NCBI GenBank assembly: GCA_964036045.1
Contig: OZ038379.1
Span: forward strand, 23,344,152-23,408,151
Origin: Eutreptiella sp. 'Long Island Sound 2002'
Taxonomy: Eukaryota; Euglenozoa; Euglenophyceae; Eutreptiales; Eutreptiaceae
Direction: 5' to 3'
DNA length: 64,000 nucleotides
The notes under the pieces were generated by a model. It made no database searches and was not told the origin of the DNA. It was given only the letters and a program-made list of their open reading frames with translations. The position numbers and the translations under genes are program-made. This document shows positions 44,672 to 53,753 of this stretch, piece by piece; position 1 is the first letter of the stretch; every line of letters begins with the position of its first letter.

Positions 44672-45373
44672 TCAGGAAACCTGGCAAAAAAAGGCAATTC
44701 GTGTGCGATTTGGTAAAACAAATCTGAGGGGGGGGCATTGGCATGGAGGGGGGCGGGGGTGGTAACTTATCACACAATACACAAGCACACCATACACAAG
44801 CACCCAACACAGTGCAATCGATGACCAGCCTGCCTGCAACGCGGTGTTTGGGTCCAAAAGTGGTGTGTTCACGGGGGGCATGTCCCATCGCCATAGCACG
44901 GCTTGCTCCTCTCCACCGGGTACTGCAGCAATCCCACCAAATCTGCGACGGACAGCGGCGATAGTGCCCGGGTGGCACACCAACAACGTCAGGTCCTTGT
45001 TGCTGGGGGATGGCAGGTACTCGGCCTCGTGAACCCACTCTCGCACTGGACAGTCATTGGGCTTAACAGTGGGGAGAGGAACATCTACACGAAAGGGCAT
45101 GGGAGGCGGCGCAGGCAAGGCTTGTAGCAAAAGGTACAAGGCTCCGACATCCACCGGCATGTAGCATGTGATCCCACAATCCAAGGACATCACTTTGTCG
45201 GCACTGCTGGTGTCCGTTGCCTGCTGTTCCTCCTGCTGACGTGGTTGAAGCTGGTCGCACCCCGGGCATAAGAGGGCCGAATGATCCTTGCACAACGGAC
45301 TCAGGTTGCAAAGAAAGCAGGTGGTCGTTGGTTGCTTCCGACACCGGCAGCCGGGCCATTGTTGGAACCTCAT
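44672..45373 (-). CDS. Cys-rich zinc-binding protein, opposed copy with full C-terminus
   Basis: On the minus strand this frame repeats the KQPTTTC, CFLC, LCKDH and CPGC array and the CGITCYMPVDV and PSPSNKDLT regions of the copy at 42573-43131. It then continues with LLVCHPGTIAAVRRRFGG and more to 44672. Its start differs: homology to the left copy ends near 45350, so the Met at 45373 may not be native and the N-terminus may be replaced. The two copies diverge by few residues. Function is unknown; the Cys/His spacing suggests a small zinc-binding fold. Confidence 0.5.
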   Translation of the reverse strand: MRFQQWPGCRCRKQPTTTCFLCNLSPLCKDHSALLCPGCDQLQPRQQEEQQATDTSSADKVMSLDCGITCYMPVDVGALYLLLQALPAPPPMPFRVDVPLPTVKPNDCPVREWVHEAEYLPSPSNKDLTLLVCHPGTIAAVRRRFGGIAAVPGGEEQAVLWRWDMPPVNTPLLDPNTALQAGWSSIALCWVLVYGVLVYCVISYHPRPPPCQCPPLRFVLPNRTRIAFFCQVS

Positions 45374-45419
45374 GGGATGGAAGCCCGCTTTGTGGGTTCA
45401 TTCGACAATTGCACACAGC

Positions 45420-46020
45420 ACATGGTTTCTAAGGAAATATAGGACCATGTATATGTTTAGTTGAGTACCCACGGAGAGACGCAATTCTCCGTTCAAAACT
45501 TTTTTACAAAACTGCTTCAGGGGTTGGTCCGTGCGCAACCCGCGCAAGAGTACAAGGGTGATGGCTCACATCCTTGAGATGTATGCCTTAGATGAGGGCC
45601 TAAAAGGGGTACCTGAAGTGGGTGGGGGTCAGTCACAGGGGAACAAGTGACAAAGGAAGTAGTATCTTCAATTGTCTTTGTGATGTAGTGCGTTTGTTGT
45701 CATGTTGTCTCACACGTCACCCAAATCAGGAAGTGTCCCGGGAAATGCATTCAGGAAGTACTTGCAGATCAGGAAGTCCTCCAGGAAGTGCAATCTACAA
45801 CATGCTCCCGATCTGCAACTACCTCAGGGAAGTGGGACCCTACCCCCGGGAACCCAAATACCAAAGTTGTCACAGGGCACCGGTTTAAGCGAAGTGCACC
45901 TTTTCCACACGAAAATGGACCAAAAGGATCCACCAAACCTTGTTTTTGCCCTCAACAACACATTCTCCGGTATTGGGGCCGAGTTGGATATTCACTCAGG
46001 AAGGGGGGGGGTTCCCGCTA
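45420..46020. other. Right arm spacer of the inverted duplication
   Basis: It contains TCAGGAAGT motifs (45725-45800), mirroring 42283-42425, and a CAGGAAGGGGGGGGGTTCC stretch near 45998. No gene is supported. Confidence 0.5.
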
Positions 46021-46441
46021 CCCCCTTCCCGGGGACACCACATGTGGCCCCTTAAATAACATGACTCCTACAGTGCCACAGGCAAGGCGGTACACACAGA
46101 AGGCGGTGCACACACAAGGCGGAACACACAAAAGGCGGCTTGTGGCCACCGCAGGAGTCACATTATTTAAGGGGCCACAGGCAAGGCGGTACACACAGAA
46201 GGCGGTGCACACACAAGGCGGAACACACAAAAGGCGGCCTGTGGCCACCGCAGGAGTCATGTTATTTAAGGGGCCACAGGCAAGGCGGTACACACAAAAG
46301 GCGGTGCATACACAAGGGGGGCATACACAAAGCGGTGCACACACAAGGGGGCCTGTGGCCGGCCCCTTAAATAACATGACTCCTGCGGTGGTCACAGCCC
46401 GCCTTGTATGTACACCGCTTTGTGTATGCCCCGCCTTGTGT
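46021..46441. repeat. Right outer arm: nested 16-bp AAGGCGG repeats in ~121-bp units
   Basis: Units run TTAAGGGGCCACAGGC, then AAGGCGG followed by a 9-base CACACA spacer, three or four times, then GGCCACCGCAGGAGTC. The 16-bp subunit is AAGGCGGNRCACACAN. Units begin near 46078, 46178 and 46273. After 46360 the orientation flips (GGCCGGCCCCTTAAATAAC). TTATTTAAGGGG palindromes mark the unit ends. Confidence 0.85.
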
Positions 46442-48150
46442 CTTAGGCGGCTCAAGTTGCATGGTATAAAACGAGAGAAAGTGCCCAAAATACATGGCCT
46501 GAAAAAACCTCAACAGAACCATTCTTTGGCTTGCAAAAAATCAAGCCGTTTTTGAAACACCAAAAGAACTCTTATGTAAGGAATTTTGGCCTCTTCTTGG
46601 TCCTGATGGGTCCAAGAAATGCTTTTTTTGGGGCAATGGACTGTTCCTTGCGCGAGGCCTCGCGCAAGGAGCAGTCCATTGCCCCTCTAAAGTCAGGTAA
46701 TGATGGTAGACTTGAGGAATCAAGCAGGCGCCTACACTGGAGTGACATTACAGGCACCCTTGACTTGATCACATTGTACAATATGTGTACGCGGGCGGAC
46801 ATTCAGTGCTCTAAACAAGCCTTGCAAATCTAATTGATGACTCAAGAAATGATTTCAAATGTTGTTGCATTCCTAACAAAAGGAGCACATACCTTGGAGG
46901 TGTTGCACAGGGTGCATCCTTCACCATTGCTCATGATGCACACCTGCCACAACTTATGGGGAGTGTCAAGCAAAAAAAAGAGTATCACTGGTAACACATG
47001 AAGCATGTCCACTCAACAGATGACGCTGGGCTGGACAGGGACCCCCCTTGTAGCTTTGGCTGAAGCAAAATTGATCCTTCCGTTGTTGACTATAGATCAA
47101 AGTAAAATGTGCAAAGAAAATATGAATTTGCCATGCGTGGCACTGTTTTGAGCCTTTGTTTGGGCCAAAAAAACTAATTTTTTGCAGAGTAAAATGCAAT
47201 GTAGTGCAAACGACACCAATTATCAAGATGATGTTCAATACCTGGAGAAAGAAGGTGCCCTGGGGGGAGCAGTCTGCCAAGCGCAGGGGCTGACCAAGCC
47301 CAAAAAGAGTTTTTCCGCCTCCGGGGGGGGCAAGCTTCTGGTAAATTTCAATGACTCAACAACAATTTAGGTACTCGTTGCTTCAGTGAAGGTTGTGCAC
47401 AAGCGCTATCAGATGAGAACCCATCACAATGGTACAAAGAATATATTTTCTGGGCCTTTTTTTGCGCGAGGCCTCGCGCAATGAGGACTGCAATGCAGTC
47501 CCAGAACTTGAAAGTCACAACCTATACCTCCTTTTTCAGGCAGTGCAAATCAAAAATCAAACCGTGGGGTGGGTACTAAGACCACTCGACCCTGCAGCCG
47601 TCTTTCCAAAGGAAAATGAATCGGGTGAGGTTTTTGGTTTAGTAAGTTATGCGCGAGGCCTCGCGCATGGAGCAGCCCTTGAACCACATGTTGCATATGT
47701 TTTGCATTGATATTTAATCCGCCATGCTTCTGTCTTAATGATCCTTGGTCTTGATTGCGCGAGGCCTCGCGCATAGAATTCGATCAATAAATCATTTTTC
47801 CAGGTATGCAATGAACATGCAGAACAGAAAATGATGTTGCGATCATTTTTTCTGCAGACCATGTTCATCCAAAAAACAAGGGGAACGCAAAATGTATTTC
47901 TTGGCCAATTTCCGCTAAAAGCACATCATTTTCCACTGAAATCATAAGATTAATTTATTCTTTTTATAGTTTTTTTTTGTTTTCGGCTGTCCGAAAAAAA
48001 GCACGAAATGGCACAAATGGTAAGAAAGATACTTTCTTTGGACTAATATTCTGTTTTCAAAAAACAGAGCCTGTGAAAAACTATTTTTTTGCATGGTCCA
48101 AATTGGGTGCATTCGGTGTGATTTTGACCATGCAACTTGAGCCGCCTAAG
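46442..48150. mobile_element. Candidate 1.7-kb DNA element with 24-bp terminal inverted repeats
   Basis: Bases 46442-46465 are the exact reverse complement of 48127-48150 (outer end CTTAGGCGGCTC). Both outer sides read TGTGT, a possible 5-bp target duplication, although the flank is GT-rich. No transposase is recognised inside, so it would be non-autonomous. It holds four copies of the palindrome GCGCGAGGCCTCGCGC. The small ORFs inside are not supported. Confidence 0.6.
46630..46685. other. 56-bp near-perfect palindrome
   Basis: The centre is between 46657 and 46658. All 28 pairs match except 46644/46671. The core GCGCGAGGCCTCGCGC (46650-46665) recurs at 47464-47479, 47651-47666 and 47757-47772. 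Confidence 0.95.
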
Positions 48151-48179
48151 TGTGTGTGCACCGCCTTCTGTGTGTATGA

Positions 48180-48430
48180 TCCTACCCCCCCCCTCTCCCC
48201 CAACCCACCCCATCCCCCCCCTACCCCCCCCACCTTCTGGACCCCCCCCCTACCTCCCCGCCCTACCCCCCCCTACCTCCCCCCCTACCCCCCCTACCTC
48301 CCCCCCTACCCCCCCCTTCCTCCCCCCCTACCCCCCCCTACACCCCCCCCCTAAACCCCCCCTACACCCCCCCCTACCCCCCCTACCCCCCCCCTACCCC
48401 CCCCCACTACCTCCAAGGTAGGGGGGGGCG
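48180..48430. repeat. C-rich (CCCCCTAC-type) tract
   Basis: This is C7-9 runs split by TA, TACCT or TACA, about 240 bp long, ending in a G8 stretch. The complementary strand has many G runs and could form quadruplexes. It is not a regular telomere repeat. Confidence 0.9.
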
Positions 48431-50710
48431 GCTTCGTGCGATATATGCACTTGGACACGTAAATGACACGTGCTGCCATTCTAGGAGAAAGTTCGGCTGC
48501 GGACGGAGCAAATTCGACCAGATTTCTCGGCCTTGGTGACTACCAAAAGGCTCGTGAGCATTTTGTTCAACGGAAACGAGTGTGACACAATTATGCTATG
48601 AAGCGAAGTACACGTAGGCGCAAAGTGATGACAAGGGACCGTGTCATCTGCTGCATTCTACTGCATGTGTAACAGGACGGGTCCCCGTCCGCTTTACACT
48701 CTCCGGTGGTGATCTACTTCTTTTGGTTTTATTCCCACATAGCGGTCCGAAACGTTTTTTTAAAATTATCTGCAAAATTGCGAAGTCCCGCACACCCTTG
48801 GCACCACGGCAAAAGACCCGGTTCCATTTGATTCACCACGAACTCTTCATTGTTGAAGTCTCCGGATGGTAGACGAAGTCACGAAAAGTCGTAGAACCCT
48901 GGTCGGGTCTGCAGCAGTCATATTCACATCTTCTGTATATACAACAGAACACAGAAAATGAGATATCTCCGGCAAGGTAACAAATGTGATACATGAATTC
49001 ATATATTCATAAAACTGAACTTTCTATGCCCCAAAAGCTTTCTGCTACAATGTATCTTACACATGTTTTCATCCCGCACTCTGCGCTCGCGCTTGCTGTT
49101 GGTGTGCGCGCTATTGCAGTGATGTTCTTTTGTCATTCACCCTTACCTATTTGCATGCCCACCACGATTCATACCATACTTATGCCTGCTCTGCACAAGC
49201 CGTCAATAATGACCATCAATAATGTCACACCAAAATACGTTGCATAATTGGACCTCCACTGAAAACAGAGTGTAGCACACCTGACAGCAGTACCTTGGGA
49301 AAGCAGTACGCAATCAACGGGTCCAAACTAAGTCCGAAAAGATCGGTAGTGGGTCGAGCCACCACCTCGAATCAGGAGAGCCCAAGCTGGAAGCTGGCCA
49401 CAAATCGGTGTCTGACAGAGTGTTAGACGGCAGTTTGCAAGGTGGTGCAAGCATGACGAAGGGCACTGTTGCCGCGAAGCAAGGCAACCTTTAATCGCCG
49501 CCAGGTACTATTTTTCAAGCCCAACTGAAGTGCGGTATCAACAAATCAAGCGCTTGAGCGAGGACATGAACCTAAATTAGAATTCGACAATTGCGAGGAG
49601 CCGGATAGAGAAAAGAATTATTCAACGCGTTTCGATCATCCCTTGTAATCCCAGTGCAAGGGTCTAAACTTACTTTCCACAAATGGAGATGAGAATGGCG
49701 GTGTAGGCCGATGATCGTATGCACGAGACCGTTTCAATGCATTCTGGTTGAATATACCAATGGATCCACTTCACTTTGACAGGAAACTTCTAAAGTTGCT
49801 TTTCTCTGACCAGCTTCGGGAAATTGCGGACCAGATTAGGAACATCCAAATCTAATTTAGGTACCGCAGTGATCTGACGATTGTGTTGCGACATTGTTGT
49901 ACGATTCATGTGTGCCCACTGTCCAATCTTTGTTACACCGTCTGCCTACTTGCCCAATACATATTTGAATCAGCCTGTGGGCTGAATGGGAATGGTAGAC
50001 AAAATACTTCTAGCGGAACAGTAAGACTTCGATTTCTGGAACAGCTCATATTGTTCCACAAGATGTAAGAGTTGTTCAAGAAGACGTACTAGGTTTAGTG
50101 GAACAATACGACAAGAAGTTAGACATAGGATCCAGCTCTACCAACCAACCTCAGCCCAAACCCACCCACTATGTTATATCATATTATCATATGTTATGTT
50201 ATGTGTAACCATGTGCAAGGGACATGTGTAATTTGTGTTGTTTTGACATATGTATCTGTCTTCGTGTGATTGATTCAATAACCCAGGAGCACCAAGAACT
50301 CTGGCAGAATATTTTCTCACTACTTCTTTTTGTTGTGCAAAGTTACGACATGCTGAGCGTCGGCATTGCTCTTCTGTGATCCGTCATCCATGATCCATCC
50401 CATAGTGAGTGCATGCATTCCAGACAATTTCGTTTGCTGGTCATGTGTTGATTTTTTAGCACGAAATATTGTGTTGCTGCAAGAAATCTACTTGGAGTTG
50501 GTAGGACTACTGAATCACTGAACCAAGGCACGGATTGTTTTTCACGCCGAATTGTGCCATTTTTCTTTTCAGTAGTTCATGATGCTTCGATAAATTGGTA
50601 TCCCTACAGGACAGTTGAATAAAGAGTTTAAAGCTTTCGAAAATGGAATCTCAGCAAAGATGCTTATGAAATGAAAGCCGAAAAGTAAAAAAAAAGAAAA
50701 TGTACAAAGC
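48431..50710. other. Apparently single-copy stretch without a recognisable gene
   Basis: No frame longer than about 85 codons and no known domain is seen. Near 50030-50130, hairpin-prone TGTTCC...GGAACA-type words occur, like those at 61620-61723 on the other side of chromovirus B, so this may be the host repeat into which the element inserted. An AT-rich ATGTTATGTTATG run lies near 50180. Confidence 0.5.
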
Positions 50711-50715
50711 AATTG

Positions 50716-51428
50716 AGTAAGAAAAAGTCACTGCCATGTCTTTCTTGGAGGGCTTGATCCAGGCTAAGCCCCCCTTAAAACCCTTTGTTGATGCTGAGAC
50801 AAACTTAATTGTTTTTATCTCTCTTTTGTTGCCTAAAGTACACTTTCTCAAGGTAACTAGGGTTGTGACCCTAGCCCCCCCATGAAGTTCACCCCTACCA
50901 CTCAACTGAGCGGAGGTACCTTCCTTCATGGAGGACATACCAAAATAAATCAGGCATTACATGCTTGTTGGCCTTGGAGGCTAAGCCTAAGTGGTCTCCC
51001 ACCCCAAGACCCCTATACTCAATTGTTTCTACCACTTATTGTGGATCCACTTTGTAACTGTTTCTGAATTCAGTTGCTTGGCCAAGTCATTTTCTGCGTG
51101 GTCCTGACATCTATGCCCCTCAGTCCTAACCAGCACCATTTCACCCAAAAGAGTGCACATGAAGTGCCTATTGCAACCTCTGAGGCTAGAGTCTGACCAA
51201 TTTTCATATAAAACCTTTTGTATTATCTATTTGTGATTGAATCTATGTGCATATACCTGCTTTGTCTATCTGCAGCCCATCTGTGTTATACTGGATTACA
51301 AAACCAATCATTGATTCAATCCACATTCAGTCCTTGCTCTACTTGCTGCTTTGGTTTGGGGTTTTACAACTACAAAACCTGCAGTAATACATCAAAAGAC
51401 CTAGGGCATAATTCAAGGACATCTTTCC
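50716..51428 (+). repeat. 5' LTR of chromovirus B (713 bp)
   Basis: It begins AGTAAGAAAAAGTCAC and ends CATCTTTCC next to the primer site. It matches 61084-61554 except for about 242 bp (50879-51120) absent from the 3' copy. GCCCC lies at both edges of that stretch, so the 3' copy probably lost it by recombination between short repeats. Confidence 0.93.
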
Positions 51429-51439
51429 GGTAGCAGAGA
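51428..51439 (+). other. Primer-binding site of chromovirus B
   Basis: GGTAGCAGAG (51429-51438) follows the LTR directly and matches the initiator tRNA-Met-type site of chromovirus A, with C for T at the first position and A for G at the twelfth. Confidence 0.75.
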
Positions 51440-51509
51440 CAGTCCCTTGTGACCTTTTGCACCGACCCTGAGAATAAGTGCAAAACAAAAGCTCAACAAC
51501 AAGCCCATA

Positions 51510-53753
51510 ATGTCCACACCAAGTGTAAGGACCTGGCCTATCCGAACTGTCCAAGTACAAATGGGCAGTGTGGTCCACCCAATGAGTGAACCACCACACC
51601 GAGCACCACATCACCTCAGCGGCGCATCTGGGTCCCAAGGAGATCCAGAACGCAGAAGGGCGGAGAAGAATAAAGGCCTTACCACCGAGGCCTTAGCAGC
51701 ACACGGTGGGGACAGCTTGAGCCACCTCCACAGACGTGTGGCTGCTTCAGTATCAAGATCCAATTGTCCAGCTTCATCCTCAACTGCCATTGAAGGACCT
51801 GAGGAATATGAGAAGCTGAAGATGAAGATGGATGAGTACATCATGCACGAGGAGTACTATAAATCCATCCGTGGGGAAGATGGAGAGGAACCACTAGCTG
51901 TACATGGGTCCAGACCACGTACGGATCTAGGGTCCTACGCACACTCAGGCCCTCCGTCTACTGCATCCCTGCCAAGACGACTACGACCTGAGTATCCAAC
52001 CCCAAGGGCTCCCGAAGTGGGCCCAACACGAGTCGAAGAACATCATCCAAGGCCAACCTACGGTGCCCTGGATCAAACGGCCGAGCTACTGGCCAAATTC
52101 CTGTCTGGATCAGAAGATCCAGATGTGACGGCCTTATCAGAGGCCATTAAGGCTAAACTGGGTATTGCGGAACCCTTACCCAAGCCTGAGTTCCTCTCTC
52201 TCTCTCCAGGGTTGAGTACCCTGGCCGAAGATCTCAAGAGATCGAGGGTCTCAAGGCTGTTGCCTAAGGTTACCTGCCCCAGCCCCTTTCACCCCCGTGC
52301 CAGGACTGTGCCTATGGCGGATCTACAGGACGTGCCTGTCACAGAGAGTGAGAGAAGAGGGCTGTCAGCCCTGGCCCCCCTTGCCGGCGTGTCGCCAACA
52401 GGCCTAACTCCGGGGGGTGGGAAGACGGGCAGACCAATTGCCCAGGCGAACATCCAGCTGGAACTGCCGGAGTTCGACCCCAAAAATCTGCCTGAATGGG
52501 CAGAAGAATTTGCGGAGTTCCTTTTGTTGACTGGCCAATCCCATGTGGATGTGGCCACCAAATGTTCACTGCTAAAACGCTCTTGCAAAAAGAAATTTTT
52601 GCAAAAACAGGTCAAACAGATTGTGAAAACCTGTTCTACCTGGGCAGAGGTACTCCTGAGGTTAGAGAAAACATTTCCAGTCTATGAGACTGACCTCAGC
52701 GTACGCACACAGATCGAGGAGCTACCTATGCTCCCGGAGTTTCCATCCGCTGCGCGAATTTCTGAGTATGTGTGCGACTTGGAGTACTTATTTTCGAGGA
52801 TGAATGTGGGCTCCTACGGAGCCACTGAGCCCCACCTGTGGCTCATGAGTAAGATCCCCCAGCGTACGTGGGATGATTGCCGCTCCACCTCTGAGAGGAA
52901 GAGCAAGACCCACTCGTATGATACACTGGTGGATCTCTTGATTGAGCTAGCTCTTGAGAGAGAGAACGACTCCCACATGGAGAAGTTTCTCAAGAAGCAT
53001 TTGGGACGAGGTGGTACCCCTACCCCCGAACGTGGCGAAGGGAAGGGGCATAAAAATCCCACTAACACCAACCAGGGAGGCGGTAAAGGGAGGGGCAACC
53101 TACGTGCCATGAACGAGGTTCCAACTGATGCAGGCACACCCCCCCTGTTTTACTGCCGACCTGTCAATGACAAGGGGGGACCTTGTCATGCCTCTGACTG
53201 CGATCTTCGCAGTGGCTGTATGCTGCAGATGAAACGTCAGCAGCATACTAAAGATGGGAAAACTGTGACCCATCAGGACCACTTCAGGTGTACCATCACC
53301 TGTGGTTACTGTGGCAAACGTCGTCATTATGAGGACGAATGCCACATCAAGAAACGCGAGAGTGACAAACTCAAGCGTCAGGAGGCGGAGCGCCAGAAGA
53401 CCCCGACGCCCGCCAGAAATCCCCCGAATGGGGATAAAGGTAAAGGAGGTGGCAAGGGGGGTGGCAAAACTGGACCCCCTAACCCCCAGAGGCGCTCATC
53501 AGCGCCCGTTGCTACGCCTACTCCTGCTGCTACACCCGCTCCTGCCGCAGGTGTCCCCCAGAAGCGCCCCAAAGGGGATAACGCTACCCCTGAGGGGAAT
53601 AATTCTAAGAAGAGGCGCTTGGCCTGGATGGCCAAGTCCCTCATGGCTGCAGGAGTGGATGTGAAATTCCCTGATGAGGAAAAGGGGGGCGGCCCCGAAG
53701 AGGAGGACTTGGTTTTCTGGATCCTCGTGAAAATCGGGGATCAGGTTTTTTGA
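51510..53753 (+). CDS. gag: Chromovirus B gag
   Basis: A 747-codon frame. The N-terminal third is charged and Pro-rich (RRRAEKNKG, MKMDEYIMHEEYY). The capsid-like domain (about residues 310-490) runs from IQLELPEFDPKNLPEW to IELALERENDSHM and aligns with chromovirus A gag. A Cys/His-rich stretch precedes the zinc knuckle CGYCGKRRHYEDEC (CX2CX4HX4C, residues 598-611, 53301-53342), which binds RNA. Lys/Gly- and Ala/Pro-rich text follows. It ends at TGA 53751-53753 (after GDQVF), with the same frame continuing into protease. The start at 51510 is the first Met after the primer site; a later Met is possible. Confidence 0.92.
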   Translation: MSTPSVRTWPIRTVQVQMGSVVHPMSEPPHRAPHHLSGASGSQGDPERRRAEKNKGLTTEALAAHGGDSLSHLHRRVAASVSRSNCPASSSTAIEGPEEYEKLKMKMDEYIMHEEYYKSIRGEDGEEPLAVHGSRPRTDLGSYAHSGPPSTASLPRRLRPEYPTPRAPEVGPTRVEEHHPRPTYGALDQTAELLAKFLSGSEDPDVTALSEAIKAKLGIAEPLPKPEFLSLSPGLSTLAEDLKRSRVSRLLPKVTCPSPFHPRARTVPMADLQDVPVTESERRGLSALAPLAGVSPTGLTPGGGKTGRPIAQANIQLELPEFDPKNLPEWAEEFAEFLLLTGQSHVDVATKCSLLKRSCKKKFLQKQVKQIVKTCSTWAEVLLRLEKTFPVYETDLSVRTQIEELPMLPEFPSAARISEYVCDLEYLFSRMNVGSYGATEPHLWLMSKIPQRTWDDCRSTSERKSKTHSYDTLVDLLIELALERENDSHMEKFLKKHLGRGGTPTPERGEGKGHKNPTNTNQGGGKGRGNLRAMNEVPTDAGTPPLFYCRPVNDKGGPCHASDCDLRSGCMLQMKRQQHTKDGKTVTHQDHFRCTITCGYCGKRRHYEDECHIKKRESDKLKRQEAERQKTPTPARNPPNGDKGKGGGKGGGKTGPPNPQRRSSAPVATPTPAATPAPAAGVPQKRPKGDNATPEGNNSKKRRLAWMAKSLMAAGVDVKFPDEEKGGGPEEEDLVFWILVKIGDQVF
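53751..53753 (+). other. In-frame UGA between gag and pol
   Basis: Text reads GTT TTT TGA GCA GTG CTT GAT, all in one phase. In chromovirus A the gag-pol UGA lies about 25 codons earlier relative to the protease, and at the position of this TGA it has CTG (Leu). The sites are therefore not homologous. Confidence 0.9.

Noticed and set aside
48180-48430. Telomere-like repeat (CCCTAAA)
   Set aside because: Only one CCCTAAA is present; C-run lengths are irregular and no tandem telomere unit exists.
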